Assembly (NCBI RefSeq): GCF_003057965.1 | Contig: NZ_CP020921.1 | Coordinates: 1,313,001-1,377,000, forward strand | DNA from: Thermodesulfobium acidiphilum | GTDB taxonomy: Bacteria > Thermodesulfobiota > Thermodesulfobiia > Thermodesulfobiales > Thermodesulfobiaceae | Direction of reading: 5' to 3' | Length of the DNA: 64,000 nucleotides | In this document: positions 1 through 9,650 of the stretch, in pieces | Numbering within the stretch: position 1 is the stretch's first letter | Layout of the letters: every line of letters starts with the position of its first letter | Notes under the pieces: model-generated | The model's database searches: none | What the model saw: only the letters and a program-made list of their open reading frames with translations | What the model was told of the DNA's origin: nothing | Translations under genes and position numbers: made by a program

Positions 1-648
1 GTCAGCAACAGAAATTGCTAAAGCACCACCCGATCCACCTTCTCCAATAACAATTGCTAACGATGGAATAGAAAGAGAACTCATAAGACAAATAGACTCC
101 GCAATTGCATTAGACTGTCCTCTTTCTTCAGCCTCTATACCTGGATATGCGCCTGGAGTATCTATAAACGTGATCAAAGGAAGATTAAATTTCTGGGCGT
201 GCCTCATTAATCTCATAGCCTTTCTGTAACCCTCTGGATGAGGCATTCCAAAGTTCCTGTACATATTACTTTTGGTATCGCTACCCTTTTGATGCCCAAT
301 AAAAACCACGCTCAAACCAGAAAGCCTTGCTATTCCACCTATTATTGAGGGGTCATCACGATATAACCTATCTCCTTTCATTTCAAACCAGTCATCAAAA
401 ATTCCTTTTACAAAGGTAAGAGTACCTGGTCTTTTTGGATGTCTAGCTATTTGAAGCCTCTGGTAAGGAGTTAGATCTTTCATAGTAATCTTATACAAGT
501 TCTCCACTCTTTTTTGAAGAGATTCTATCTCTCCTGTCATGTCAACACCAGTTTCAGCAGATACTCTTTTTAACTCTTCAATTTTGTTATAAAGGTCTAT
601 TATTGGTTTTTCAAAATCAATATATTGATCTTTTTTATCAATAGCCAT
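1..648 (-). CDS. accA: Acetyl-CoA carboxylase carboxyltransferase subunit alpha (partial, C-terminus off the left edge)
   Basis: This subunit, with AccD, transfers the carboxyl group from carboxybiotin to acetyl-CoA to make malonyl-CoA, the first step of fatty acid synthesis in the cytosol. The 216 visible codons begin MAIDKKDQYIDFEKPIIDLY and include the family stretches LTPYQRLQIARHPKRP, GMPHPEGYRKAMRLM and IGEGGSGGALAI. The last is the oxyanion-binding glycine-rich region of the crotonase fold. The ATG overlaps the end of accD by 11 bases, which indicates translational coupling. Only the C-terminal part is missing, cut by the window edge. Identification is firm. Confidence 0.97.
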   Translation of the reverse strand, partial: MAIDKKDQYIDFEKPIIDLYNKIEELKRVSAETGVDMTGEIESLQKRVENLYKITMKDLTPYQRLQIARHPKRPGTLTFVKGIFDDWFEMKGDRLYRDDPSIIGGIARLSGLSVVFIGHQKGSDTKSNMYRNFGMPHPEGYRKAMRLMRHAQKFNLPLITFIDTPGAYPGIEAEERGQSNAIAESICLMSSLSIPSLAIVIGEGGSGGALAISVAD

Positions 649-1453
649 GCCAGCTCACCAACTTATTTAAAGTCTCTTTAATTGCTTTTCTTTCAATTAC
701 AGCATCTATCATACCATGTTCTAAAAGATACTCCGACCTTTGAAATCCTTGTGGCAATTTTTGCCTTATTGTCTGCTCTATAACTCTTGGTCCAGCAAAA
801 CCTATCAAAGCACCAGGCTCAGCAATAATTACATCTCCCAGTGTTGCAAAGCTTGCAGAAACACCTCCCGTCGTTGGATGCAATAAACAAGAAATATAAA
901 ATCCTCCGCTCTCCTTGTATTTTCCAATAACCATTGCAGTTTTAGCCATCTGCATAAGAGAAAACATTCCTTCTTGCATTCTTGCTCCACCAGATGCACT
1001 AAACAGTACAAGCGCTAATCTTTTTTCTCTGGCATAATTGGTAATTCTAAATATCTTTTCTCCTACCACAGATCCCATACTTCCGCCAATAAAGTCAAAG
1101 TCCAAAATTCCTACAGCAATCTTCTTATCACCAATTGTACCAACTCCAACTATTATTGCTTCTTCTTTAAGAGTTTTAGACTGAGCTTCCTTAAGTCTTT
1201 CAGAATATGGCATTGTATCAACAAAATTAAGACTGTCCACCGGAAGAATCCCTGAAAACATTTCTTCAAAATTATCAAATGTAATATCTATTCTTTCTTG
1301 AACGGTTAGTCTAAAATGATAATTACAATGATGACAAACTTTAAGATTATCGTTTAATTCACGAGTATATATTGCATTACTGCAATTTGGACATTTTGTC
1401 CAGAGACCTCCTGGTATCTCCTTTTTTTTAACGTTAAAAAATTTATCTAGCAA
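638..1453 (-). CDS. accD: Acetyl-CoA carboxylase carboxyltransferase subunit beta
   Basis: AccD is the zinc-containing beta subunit of the acetyl-CoA carboxylase carboxyltransferase. The 271-residue protein has the N-terminal four-cysteine zinc ribbon (CPNC near residue 21, CHHC near residue 40) and the crotonase-fold core with SASGGARMQEG and PTTGGVSASFA. Length is normal for the family. It sits four bases after the YdjM-like gene and overlaps accA, so uvrA, the hydrolase-like gene, accD and accA are probably read as one transcript. Pairing of accD with uvrA looks like local operon history rather than a functional link. Confidence 0.97.
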   Translation of the reverse strand: MLDKFFNVKKKEIPGGLWTKCPNCSNAIYTRELNDNLKVCHHCNYHFRLTVQERIDITFDNFEEMFSGILPVDSLNFVDTMPYSERLKEAQSKTLKEEAIIVGVGTIGDKKIAVGILDFDFIGGSMGSVVGEKIFRITNYAREKRLALVLFSASGGARMQEGMFSLMQMAKTAMVIGKYKESGGFYISCLLHPTTGGVSASFATLGDVIIAEPGALIGFAGPRVIEQTIRQKLPQGFQRSEYLLEHGMIDAVIERKAIKETLNKLVSWHGY

Positions 1454-1457
1454 AATT

Positions 1458-1961
1458 TCACCTCAATCCTTCAAAAACAATTAATAAATATACCAAAAGA
1501 ATCAAAAATTCCAAAGGAGTTCTGCTCTTAAACCATCCAGTAAGAGGAAATGAAAAACTTCTTTTGCTAAAAGGATAAAAAAGCTTCACTCCCTTATTCC
1601 CTATCATATCAAAAAAGATATGAAGCAGATAACACATGGTAAAAAAAATTATAAAGCTTACAAAAAAATTAAAATCTATATTCATTAGAAATCTTAACAG
1701 AAAAGTAAACAAAAAGTCTACTATAATTACTGCAGATAAAGAGTGCCAAAAACCTCTATGTGAGAAAAAGATGCCAAAAAAAGGATTTCTCACCAAAGTA
1801 GATATCTTTGAAGTAGGCGAATCAATGTCTGGAAACAATGAGCCTAAAAAACTGCCCAAAAAAACTCCAATTTCATTGAAGTTCTTCACCCATTCAGGAT
1901 GATTAACATATATAGCAACTGTGCTACCAACTCCAGCCACCAAATGAGTAAAACCTGTCAA
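1458..1961 (-). CDS. YdjM/DUF457-family membrane-bound metal-dependent hydrolase-like protein
   Basis: This 167-residue membrane protein resembles the YdjM (DUF457) family of predicted membrane-bound metal-dependent hydrolases. Family marks are the N-terminal THLVAG histidine motif, SLFPDIDSPTS, FSHRGFWHS and a late LHIFFDMIGNKG, which together supply the His and Asp residues thought to bind metal. About four hydrophobic segments separate them. It starts with TTG, which overlaps the uvrA stop codon as TTGA, so translation is coupled to uvrA. In enterobacteria relatives are LexA-regulated; co-transcription with uvrA is compatible with a DNA damage setting here, but that is inference. The biochemical activity of the family is not established. 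Confidence 0.8.
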   Translation of the reverse strand: MTGFTHLVAGVGSTVAIYVNHPEWVKNFNEIGVFLGSFLGSLFPDIDSPTSKISTLVRNPFFGIFFSHRGFWHSLSAVIIVDFLFTFLLRFLMNIDFNFFVSFIIFFTMCYLLHIFFDMIGNKGVKLFYPFSKRSFSFPLTGWFKSRTPLEFLILLVYLLIVFEGLR

Positions 1962-4750
1962 GATCTACCAAACCATTCTTTAAGATATTTACCCGTAAAA
2001 GAATTATTCACTTCCATTATTTCTTCGGGAGTACCAAAAGCAACTATCTTTCCCCCTTTATCACCGCCTTCAGGACCTAAATCAATGACCATATCACTGG
2101 CATAAACTACATCAAGGTTGTGTTCGACAACAATAACAGAATCTCCTCTATCAACTAATCTGTGCAAAACATTGATCAACTTTTTTATATCATCAAAATG
2201 AAGTCCAGTAGTGGGCTCATCAAGCAAATATAAGGTATGGCCCCTAAACTTTTTTGTAAGTTCATATGCCAGCTTTAATCTTTGGGATTCCCCACCAGAA
2301 AGAGTGGTTGCGCTTTGGCCTAACCTTATATAACCAAGTCCAATATCACTCAGAACAGATAGCTTTCTAGATATTGCCGGGTGAGAAGAAAAAAATTCCC
2401 TTGCTTCATCTACACTCATATTCAAAATTTCAGATATATTTTTCCCTTTAAATTCTACTTTCAAAGTGTCTTTTTGATACCTTGTGCCATTACAAACATC
2501 ACAAGGAACGTATACATCGGGTAAAAAAAGCATCTGGATTTTTTTGAAACCTTCGCCTCTGCAAGCTTCACATCTTCCACCCTTTACGTTGAAGCTAAAA
2601 TGGCCAGGCTTAAAACCTAATCTTTTAGATTCAGGAAGCTGAGCAAACAAACTTCTTATATCATCTAATACCCCAGTATATGTGGCGGGATTAGACCTTG
2701 GCGTTCTACCTATAGGAGATTGATCCATTAAAAGAACCCTATCAATTTTCTCAACGCCCTCGATTGATTCATATTGACCTGGCATTTCTCTGAAACCCTT
2801 CTCCTTTTTTATACCTTTGTATAAAATTTCATATAGAAGCGTGCTTTTCCCCGAACCAGAAACACCTGTTATAGTACAAAATATTTTCAACGGTAAGTTT
2901 ATATCTATATTTTTTAGGTTAAACTGACTTGCACCAAATACTCTTAAAAAGCTATCTGTCTTCCTTCTAAAAGTATTCTCTACAATCCTTAACTTCCCTG
3001 AAAGATATTTGCCAGTCAAGGTATCTGATTCGTACAATCCCTTTATATCTCCCGAATACACTACTTTTCCACCTCTTTCTCCTGCATATGGCCCCATATC
3101 CACTACAAAATCTGCTGCCTCAATGGTTTCCCTATCATGTTCTACAACTATAACTGTATTGCCTATAAGTGAAAGTTCTCTCAAACTGTCTACCAATCTT
3201 GATATGTCTCTTGGATGAAGTCCAATACTTGGTTCGTCAAGTACATAAAGAACTCCAACCAGACCAGAACCAATTTGGGTGGCAAGTCTTAACCTTTGCA
3301 CTTCGCCTCCAGAAAGAGTCATCGTGGCTCTATCCAAAGTTAAATAATCTAAACCAAGATCTAGAAGATATCGAAGCCTCTTTTTTATTTCTTTAAAAAT
3401 AGGTCTTGAAATCTCTTCTTTTTCACGAGCATGTGTCTCGTACTCATAAATATTTTTCTCATAGTCTTCAATAAATGCCAAGATCTTTTCTGGAACAAGC
3501 TTCAAAAGATCAGCAATGTTCATTTTGTTTATATATACGCTAAGCGCTTCCTTTCTAAGCCTTGTGCCATTACATAGGCTACAAGTTCTCATTATAAAAA
3601 AATCTTTAAACTCATCCCAGGATTCATTAAACGATTCTGAACGTTTTCTTTCAATATACTTTGCTATACTTTCAAATGAATTATCCTTTTCTATATTCGA
3701 GACATCACCAAATAGAAGGAGATTTATTTCTTCAGAACTTAACATTTTTACAGGTTTGCTAATACTTATTCCTTTCGATCTCGCAAAACTTAACAGGTTA
3801 TATACGTAATATTGGTTATATCTACCTCTAAAAACTCTCGCAGCCCCTTCTTGTAAAGACAAATTCATATCAAAAACCTTTTCAGGGTCTAATTCTTCCA
3901 CAAATCCCAGTCCGTTACACGCTGGGCAAGCTCCATATGGGCTATTAAAAGAAAAAAGTCTTGGACTCAATTCTACAAGACTAAAACCACATTTAGGACA
4001 CGATAGTTTTTCACTATACAAATCAAATTGCCCATCTTTTCTTTGAACTCTAATTACACCATTTCCCACTTCCAAAGCTAGTCTAACAGCTTCGCTTAAT
4101 CTCTTTGTTTTATCACTGCTAAGCGTTATTTCATCAATAACTAAAATTATAGTGTGTTTTTTATTTTTATCTAAAAGAACTTCTTCCTCAGAAATATCGT
4201 AGGTTTTTGAGTCAATTATCATTTTGAAAAAACCTTGTTTTCTATATCTATTAATTAGATCTTTAAACTCACCCTTCCTTCCATCAATTAGAACTGAAGT
4301 TATCATTATCAATTCGTTTGGATATTTCTTGTATAAGTCACTAACTATCTCATCCAAAGAAGTTGCTTTTATCGGAATATTACATTTTGGACAATATGCC
4401 ACCCCTATTCTTGCAAAAAGTAATCTAAAATAATCATATATCTCTGTAAGAGTCCCCACTGTAGAACGAGGGTTATGAGTCATACCCCTTTGATCTATAG
4501 AAACTGCAGGGGAAAGTCCCTCAATAGATTCAACCTGTGGTTTTTTCAACTGTCCTAAAAATTGTCTGGCATAAACTGACAATGATTCTGCATATCTTCT
4601 TTGTCCTTCAGCGTAAAGGGTATCAAATGCAAGTGACGATTTTCCCGATCCTGACACTCCAGTAAAAACCACAAATTTGTTTCTTGGAATGTCTAAATTC
4701 ACATCCTTTAAATTGTTTTCTTTTGCACCTCTAATTCTTATATAATCCAC
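1958..4750 (-). CDS. uvrA: Excinuclease ABC subunit A
   Basis: UvrA is the damage-recognition ATPase of nucleotide excision repair and loads UvrB on lesions. The 930-residue length is typical. Two ABC modules are visible: Walker A TGVSGSGKSSLAF near residue 31 and [13 protein letters not shown] in the C-terminal half, with signatures LSGGEVQRLRLA and LSGGESQRLKLA. Zinc fingers CPKCGF...CPACNGLGF and CEACRGEGF...CDVCNGTRY are intact. It is the first gene of a probable uvrA-ydjM-like-accD-accA transcript, 26 bases downstream of nadD. Nothing appears broken. Confidence 0.98.
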   Translation of the reverse strand: MDYIRIRGAKENNLKDVNLDIPRNKFVVFTGVSGSGKSSLAFDTLYAEGQRRYAESLSVYARQFLGQLKKPQVESIEGLSPAVSIDQRGMTHNPRSTVGTLTEIYDYFRLLFARIGVAYCPKCNIPIKATSLDEIVSDLYKKYPNELIMITSVLIDGRKGEFKDLINRYRKQGFFKMIIDSKTYDISEEEVLLDKNKKHTIILVIDEITLSSDKTKRLSEAVRLALEVGNGVIRVQRKDGQFDLYSEKLSCPKCGFSLVELSPRLFSFNSPYGACPACNGLGFVEELDPEKVFDMNLSLQEGAARVFRGRYNQYYVYNLLSFARSKGISISKPVKMLSSEEINLLLFGDVSNIEKDNSFESIAKYIERKRSESFNESWDEFKDFFIMRTCSLCNGTRLRKEALSVYINKMNIADLLKLVPEKILAFIEDYEKNIYEYETHAREKEEISRPIFKEIKKRLRYLLDLGLDYLTLDRATMTLSGGEVQRLRLATQIGSGLVGVLYVLDEPSIGLHPRDISRLVDSLRELSLIGNTVIVVEHDRETIEAADFVVDMGPYAGERGGKVVYSGDIKGLYESDTLTGKYLSGKLRIVENTFRRKTDSFLRVFGASQFNLKNIDINLPLKIFCTITGVSGSGKSTLLYEILYKGIKKEKGFREMPGQYESIEGVEKIDRVLLMDQSPIGRTPRSNPATYTGVLDDIRSLFAQLPESKRLGFKPGHFSFNVKGGRCEACRGEGFKKIQMLFLPDVYVPCDVCNGTRYQKDTLKVEFKGKNISEILNMSVDEAREFFSSHPAISRKLSVLSDIGLGYIRLGQSATTLSGGESQRLKLAYELTKKFRGHTLYLLDEPTTGLHFDDIKKLINVLHRLVDRGDSVIVVEHNLDVVYASDMVIDLGPEGGDKGGKIVAFGTPEEIMEVNNSFTGKYLKEWFGRS

Positions 4751-4776
4751 AAATACCTCAATTTAGCAAATCCAAA

Positions 4777-5376
4777 TTATTTATATAAGTTAAATCTTTT
4801 AATATATTCTATAGTAGAAGGATCAAGAAACTCAGATAAATTTTCATTTAACGCTACTTTTTTTCTAATGAGATTTGATGAAATATCGGGTATATCAACT
4901 TCAAAGAAATCTATATTATGAAAAATTTCTTCAGGTAACTTTTCAATTGAATTATCTTTGTCGACATTTCTTTTGAAAACCACAAACTTACAAATTTTCA
5001 GTATATCATCAATTTTATACCAATTTGTTAGAGAAAGTGCAGTATCCAAACCCATAATAAAATATAACTGTGAACCAGGATACCGCTTCTTGATTTCTAC
5101 TAGAGTAAGGTAGGTATAAGATGGTTCCTTTCTAATTAATTCCAAATCGCTCAAAGTATATCTTTTTTCATTTTTTATACACTCATAAAGCATACACCAT
5201 CTGTGAAAGTCGCTAGCATAAATCCTATTTTTTAAAGGAGATCTTTTAGCAGGTATCCAAAAAAGAGTGTCTGGATCAATAATGTTAAGCGCACTCTGCC
5301 CTAATTTCAAATGGCCAATATGAACCGGATCAAAAGTGCCACCCAAAATTGCTATTCTATGTTCTAATTTGACCAT
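4777..5376 (-). CDS. nadD: Nicotinate-nucleotide adenylyltransferase
   Basis: NadD adenylates nicotinate mononucleotide to deamido-NAD in NAD biosynthesis. The N-terminal GGTFDPVHIGHL carries the HxGH nucleotidyltransferase motif, and the late SSNLIRKKV matches the family ISSTxIR motif. I chose ATG at 5376 (MVKLEHRI); a TTG two codons upstream (5382) is the alternative. The start lies 20 bases inside the end of proA, so the two are coupled. The product is about 199 residues, normal for the family. Confidence 0.95.
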   Translation of the reverse strand: MVKLEHRIAILGGTFDPVHIGHLKLGQSALNIIDPDTLFWIPAKRSPLKNRIYASDFHRWCMLYECIKNEKRYTLSDLELIRKEPSYTYLTLVEIKKRYPGSQLYFIMGLDTALSLTNWYKIDDILKICKFVVFKRNVDKDNSIEKLPEEIFHNIDFFEVDIPDISSNLIRKKVALNENLSEFLDPSTIEYIKRFNLYK

Positions 5377-6622
5377 TTCCAAATATAACGTATTTCATTG
5401 TAGTTAGTGCCTCAAGACCCATAGGTCCTCTTACGTGAAGTTTTTGAGTACTTATTCCTACTTCTGCGCCAAATCCAAATTCACCGCCATCTGTAAACCT
5501 CGTTGATGCGTTGGCATAAACTGCACTAGCATCAACATCTCTAAGAAATCTCCTGATACTTGAATAGTTTTCTGAAACTATAGCCTCAGAATGTTTAGAA
5601 CCATATTTATTAATATGACTTATAGCCTCCCTTAGATCTTTAACTATTTTAATAGCAACAATTAGGTCGTGATATTCTTTATACCAATCCTCTTCAGTAG
5701 CTAAAATCGCGTCCTTTACATATTTCAAAGTTTGCTGACACCCCCTTATCTGGACATCTCTCTTTTTAAATTCCATAACGAGAGGTACAAGTATATTTGA
5801 AGCAATATTTTTATGAATAAGGACTTTTTCTATAGAATTACATACAGATGGTCTTTGAGTCTTTGCGTTTATCGCTATCTTTAAAGCCATCTCAACGTTA
5901 GCTGATTCATCTATATATAAATGACAGTTACCTATACCAGTTTCAATCACAGGAATGTGAGAATTTTCAACAACATGCTTAATTAAACCTTCAGAACCTC
6001 TTGGAATGATAACGTCTATAAGTCCTCTCTGTTTTAAAAGCACATCAACTGCTGATCTGTCAGTAGTTTCTATAAATTGAACTGCCCTTTCATCTATCTG
6101 CGCTTCTTTAAGCGATTCTTTAACAAGGTCTACTAATACTTTATTTGTATTTATAACTTCACTACCACCTTTCAAGATTACTGCATTTCCAGATTTAATA
6201 GCAAGAGTTGTAATTTCTATAGTTACATTTGGTCTTGCCTCATATATTATTCCTATACATCCAAGAGGTACCCTTTTACAATAAATTTCAAGTCCATTTG
6301 GCCTTTTGGTGCCAAAAGTTACGCTTCCAATAGGATCTGGAAGATATGAAACTTTTTTACAACCTTCAGCCATCTGTACAATTCTTTTGTGATCCAAGAG
6401 CATTCTGTCAATCAAACTAGAAGACGTGCTCTTCTGTCTGGCAGCTTCTATATCTGAAGCGTTAGCGCTTATAACTTTTTTTTCACTTTCAATTAATTTT
6501 TTTGACAAAATGTTTAAAAAGTTATTTTTAGTGTTTGTATCCAAAGATGCAATATTGTATGTTGATTCTTTCCCCTCTCTACACAATTTTTCCACATATT
6601 CTTTAATTTCAACAGTTTCCAT
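5357..6622 (-). CDS. proA: Gamma-glutamyl phosphate reductase (glutamate-5-semialdehyde dehydrogenase)
   Basis: ProA reduces gamma-glutamyl phosphate to glutamate-5-semialdehyde with NADPH, the second step of proline synthesis. The 421-residue protein shows the aldehyde dehydrogenase fold: YEARPNVT, LKGGSEVINTN, the conserved region RPSVCNSIEK with the catalytic Cys, and the C-terminal FGFGAEVGISTQKLHVRGPMGLEALTT signature, quoted here in two parts of one run around residues 377-404. It lies 25 bases after proB and overlaps nadD. The rplU-rpmA-obg-proB-proA-nadD order is common in anaerobic bacteria. Confidence 0.97.
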   Translation of the reverse strand: METVEIKEYVEKLCREGKESTYNIASLDTNTKNNFLNILSKKLIESEKKVISANASDIEAARQKSTSSSLIDRMLLDHKRIVQMAEGCKKVSYLPDPIGSVTFGTKRPNGLEIYCKRVPLGCIGIIYEARPNVTIEITTLAIKSGNAVILKGGSEVINTNKVLVDLVKESLKEAQIDERAVQFIETTDRSAVDVLLKQRGLIDVIIPRGSEGLIKHVVENSHIPVIETGIGNCHLYIDESANVEMALKIAINAKTQRPSVCNSIEKVLIHKNIASNILVPLVMEFKKRDVQIRGCQQTLKYVKDAILATEEDWYKEYHDLIVAIKIVKDLREAISHINKYGSKHSEAIVSENYSSIRRFLRDVDASAVYANASTRFTDGGEFGFGAEVGISTQKLHVRGPMGLEALTTMKYVIFGNGQIRT

Positions 6623-6647
6623 AATTTTATTAACCTCCCCTAGACAT

Positions 6648-7730
6648 TTAAATAATTATCATGTAATCTTTATGTACTATCTCATCAGAAAATTTATAAC
6701 CTAGAATATCATAAATATTCTTAGTATTAGACCCTTTTATTCTTAAAATTTCATTAGACGAATAATTGGTTAATCCTTTAGCAACGACATTACCAGATTG
6801 ATCAGTAATCTCAATAATATCTGCTCTTTTAAAATTACCAACAACATCTACAACACCCGATGGCAAAAGACTTTTGTTTTTAAAAAGAGCTTCCTTTGCA
6901 CCTTGATCAATCACAATTTTACCCTTTGTTTTGCTATTGTGTTTTAACCATGACATCTTTTGCGAACTCTTTGTAGATGGCTCAAAAAATGTACCTATAT
7001 TAATATTTCTATCTACCATATTGAAAAATTCCTTTATTTTTTTATTGGAAACAATATGTACAGAAATTCCTGCATCAGTTGCTATCTGTGCTGCCTTAAG
7101 TTTTGTAAACATCCCACCAGTACCAAATTTTGAATTTGCTTGACCAGCAATATTAAAAAGTTCGCTATCAATTCTTTTAACTCTTTTGATAAGGGTGCTT
7201 GGATCATTTTTATTCATATACAATCCATCAACATCAGTAAAAATAGTAAGAATATTTGCTTTAACCAATAAGGAAACCAGAGCAGAAAGCGTATCGTTAT
7301 CACCAATCTTTATTTCTTCTACAGCAACAGTATCGTTTTCATTTACAACAGGTACAATATTTGATTTTAGCAATACCTTAAAGGTATTCTGGATATTTAG
7401 AAATCTTTCACGATTAGATAAATCTGCAGCAGTAAATAAAAGCTGTGCACATTGAATATCTCTCCTATCGAAAGCCCTTTTGTAAGCATTCATCAAATAA
7501 AGTTGTCCTACAGAAGCTGCAGCTTGCTTTTCAGGAATTGATTTTGGGTTTTTTATATTGGTATAAAACTTTCCAAGGCCTATTGCTCCCGACGAAACGA
7601 GAACAAACTTCATCCCCTTTTTCATATTCAATGACACGCCTTCAGCAATCATATCTATGAATTCTTCATTAATAGAATTTTGTTTAACTATCGAGGATGT
7701 GCCAATTTTCAAAACAATTCTCATACTCAT
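6648..7730 (-). CDS. proB: Glutamate 5-kinase with C-terminal PUA domain
   Basis: ProB phosphorylates the gamma carboxylate of glutamate, the first and feedback-controlled step of proline synthesis. The 360-residue protein has the amino acid kinase N-terminal domain ([55 protein letters not shown]). A PUA domain follows from about residue 270 ([13 protein letters not shown]). Length fits the PUA-containing form. It lies 46 bases after obg and 25 before proA, in the same transcript. Confidence 0.97.
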   Translation of the reverse strand: MSMRIVLKIGTSSIVKQNSINEEFIDMIAEGVSLNMKKGMKFVLVSSGAIGLGKFYTNIKNPKSIPEKQAAASVGQLYLMNAYKRAFDRRDIQCAQLLFTAADLSNRERFLNIQNTFKVLLKSNIVPVVNENDTVAVEEIKIGDNDTLSALVSLLVKANILTIFTDVDGLYMNKNDPSTLIKRVKRIDSELFNIAGQANSKFGTGGMFTKLKAAQIATDAGISVHIVSNKKIKEFFNMVDRNINIGTFFEPSTKSSQKMSWLKHNSKTKGKIVIDQGAKEALFKNKSLLPSGVVDVVGNFKRADIIEITDQSGNVVAKGLTNYSSNEILRIKGSNTKNIYDILGYKFSDEIVHKDYMIII

Positions 7731-7776
7731 TTAAATTTCATCCCTAAAAAACGTTGTCCTCACAGATTAAAAAATT

Positions 7777-8787
7777 TTAAACAAGAATTTTGGATTCAGA
7801 AACTAATTCTAAAATTATATTTTTCAAAGCTTCAACGCTAGTTCTATCAAACGTACTTATAGAATAAACTTTTTCATTTAATCCATTAAAATAAGATAAA
7901 AGCTCATTTTCTGTAATTTTATTGATCAAATCACGCTTATTTAACAAAATTATTCTCTTTTTCTGCAACAAATCTCTATTATACTGCTCAAGCTCTTTTA
8001 TAATTATATTATAATACTTTATCGGATCTAAACTTGCATCTAAAACAAATATAAGAAAATTGGAACGCTCTATATGTCTTAAGAAGATATTCCCCAAACC
8101 CTTGCCCTTGCTTGCTCCTTCAATAATTCCAGGAATATCGGCTAAAACTATTGCCTTTTCATTATTTGATAACACTCCAAGAACTGGTTTTATAGTTGTA
8201 AAAGAATATTCCCCAACAATTGCTTTAGCATTTGTCAATGCATTTAAAATCGAAGATTTACCAGCATTAGGAAACCCTATCAAAGAAGCATCCGCAATAA
8301 TTTTTAATTCAAGTAAAACATTTTTTTCCTCACCAGGCTCTCCATCTTGAGCATAATGGGGAACTCTGTTTGTAGGCGTAGCGAAGTTAGAATTACCCAA
8401 TCCTCCCTTTCCACCCTTCGCAACCAAAAAGACTTTCCCATTATGATCAAGATCACATATAATCTCGTTTGTATTTGGGTCCTTAACCACTGTTCCTACG
8501 GGTACATGAAGATATAAATCTTCAGCATCCTTTCCGTGCATCTTTTTAGAAGATCCAGGTTCACCGTTCTTTCCCCTGAACTCGCGATTGGATTTAAAAA
8601 AAGATAGATCGCTTACTTCTCTGCTAGCAACAAGGTATATATTTGCTCCTCTTCCACCATCTCCGCCATCCGGTCCACCCTTTGGAATATATTTCTCCTT
8701 CCTAAAGCTTACACATCCTCTTCCACCATGCCCCCCCACAAATTTTACTTTTGCAGTATCAGGAAAAATATAAGATTTTAAAGACAT
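7777..8787 (-). CDS. obg: Obg/CgtA ribosome-associated GTPase
   Basis: Obg is a P-loop GTPase acting in 50S subunit maturation and stress control. The glycine-rich Obg fold fills residues 1-157 (VGGHGGRGCVSFRKEKYIPKG and GDGGRGANIYL). The G domain follows with G1 GFPNAGKSS, G2 TT, G3 DIPG and G4 NKRD. The protein is 336 residues and ends soon after the G domain, so the variable C-terminal OCT domain is lacking. Position directly after rplU and rpmA is the usual one for obg. Confidence 0.97.
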   Translation of the reverse strand: MSLKSYIFPDTAKVKFVGGHGGRGCVSFRKEKYIPKGGPDGGDGGRGANIYLVASREVSDLSFFKSNREFRGKNGEPGSSKKMHGKDAEDLYLHVPVGTVVKDPNTNEIICDLDHNGKVFLVAKGGKGGLGNSNFATPTNRVPHYAQDGEPGEEKNVLLELKIIADASLIGFPNAGKSSILNALTNAKAIVGEYSFTTIKPVLGVLSNNEKAIVLADIPGIIEGASKGKGLGNIFLRHIERSNFLIFVLDASLDPIKYYNIIIKELEQYNRDLLQKKRIILLNKRDLINKITENELLSYFNGLNEKVYSISTFDRTSVEALKNIILELVSESKILV

Positions 8788-8793
8788 AAAACT

Positions 8794-9045
8794 TTAATTA
8801 GGGATAACTTCAGCTACAACTTTTCCAGCTTTCTTTATAAAATTAACTCTGCCATCAATCTTAGCAAAAATAGTATAGTCTCTCCCTATTCCAACATTAT
8901 TACCTGGATGAATCTTTGTTCCACGTTGCCTTGCTATAATAGATCCAGCGCTTACCAACTCACCACCATAAGCTTTAACCCCAAGATATTGAGGATTACT
9001 ATCTCTTCCGTTTCTAGAACTGCCTCCACCTTTTTTGGATGCCAC
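8794..9045 (-). CDS. rpmA: 50S ribosomal protein L27
   Basis: L27 reaches the peptidyl transferase centre with its N-terminal tail. The 83-residue protein begins [16 protein letters not shown], the mature-type N-terminus, and contains [19 protein letters not shown]. Firmicutes usually carry a cleavable N-terminal extension on L27 and a protease gene between rplU and rpmA. Neither is present here: the gap to rplU is only 34 bases. This agrees with a non-Firmicute diderm. Confidence 0.98.
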   Translation of the reverse strand: MASKKGGGSSRNGRDSNPQYLGVKAYGGELVSAGSIIARQRGTKIHPGNNVGIGRDYTIFAKIDGRVNFIKKAGKVVAEVIPN

Positions 9046-9079
9046 TTAAATCACCTCTCACAAAATAGCTTAAAATAAT

Positions 9080-9367
9080 TTATATTTCAGAAATTCTTAA
9101 CATGGTAAACTTTTGTCTATTGCCTTTTTTATTCCTATAACCTTTTTTAGGCCTATATTTAAAAGCGATTACAGTTCTCTCCTTACCGCTTCCTTCAACA
9201 ATCGTCTCAACATTTGAAGTTTTAATCTCAGGTTCTTCATCAAAAACTAGAGCGTTTTCAACAACAAATCTTTCGCCTTCCTTTAAACCTTCGATAAAGG
9301 GCACTTTAATTTTATCGCCTGGAACAGCTAAAAACTCTTTGCCCCTAATTTTTAAAACATAAACCAC
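9080..9367 (-). CDS. rplU: 50S ribosomal protein L21
   Basis: L21 binds 23S rRNA domain regions early in 50S assembly. The 95-residue sequence has the L21 pattern: an N-terminal YVLKIRGKEFLAVPGDKIKV, and the C-terminal YRPKKGYRNKKGNRQKFTMLRI containing the conserved KGYRxKxGHRQ-like motif (here with Asn in place of His). It heads the rplU-rpmA-obg-proBA-nadD group and has a good ribosome binding site, AAGGAGGAATAA, just upstream. Confidence 0.97.
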   Translation of the reverse strand: MVYVLKIRGKEFLAVPGDKIKVPFIEGLKEGERFVVENALVFDEEPEIKTSNVETIVEGSGKERTVIAFKYRPKKGYRNKKGNRQKFTMLRISEI

Positions 9368-9390
9368 TATTTATTCCTCCTTAAAAAATA

Positions 9391-9482
9391 TGGCGGAGAG
9401 AGAGGGATTCGAACCCTCGAAGCAGTTTTGGCCGCTTACTCCCTTAGCAGGGGAGCGCCTTCGACCACTCGGCCATCTCTCC
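9391..9482 (-). tRNA. tRNA-Ser(GCT)
   Basis: The minus strand folds as a 92-base class II tRNA. The acceptor stem pairs GGAGAGA with TCTCTCC, followed by discriminator G and an encoded CCA. The anticodon arm is CTCCC-CTGCTAA-GGGAG, giving anticodon GCT for serine AGC/AGU codons. A long variable arm of about 16 bases, typical of tRNA-Ser, and the T arm GAGGGTTCGAATCCCTC are intact. It lies upstream of rplU on the same strand, 23 bases away. Confidence 0.97.
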
Positions 9483-9608
9483 ATCAGCAGGAAAATTATA
9501 ACAAAAAATTAAACTTTTGCAAACAACTTAGTGTGCTATTATATCACAATTTTTATAGCTTATCTATTTATTTAGTATAAATAAAACAATATTAACAAAA
9601 AACTAAAA

Positions 9609-9638
9609 ACGCGCAACCATACAAATATAGCTGCGCGT
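9609..9638 (-). terminator. Rho-independent terminator after the dsr-linked ferredoxin
   Basis: On the minus strand, arms ACGCGCAGCTATA and TATGGTTGCGCGT form a 13-pair stem (two G-U pairs) with a four-base TTTG loop. The run TTTTTAGTTTTTT follows directly. It begins 12 bases past the ferredoxin stop, so it ends the dsr/ferredoxin transcript. Confidence 0.9.
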
Positions 9639-9650
9639 ATATAATAATTT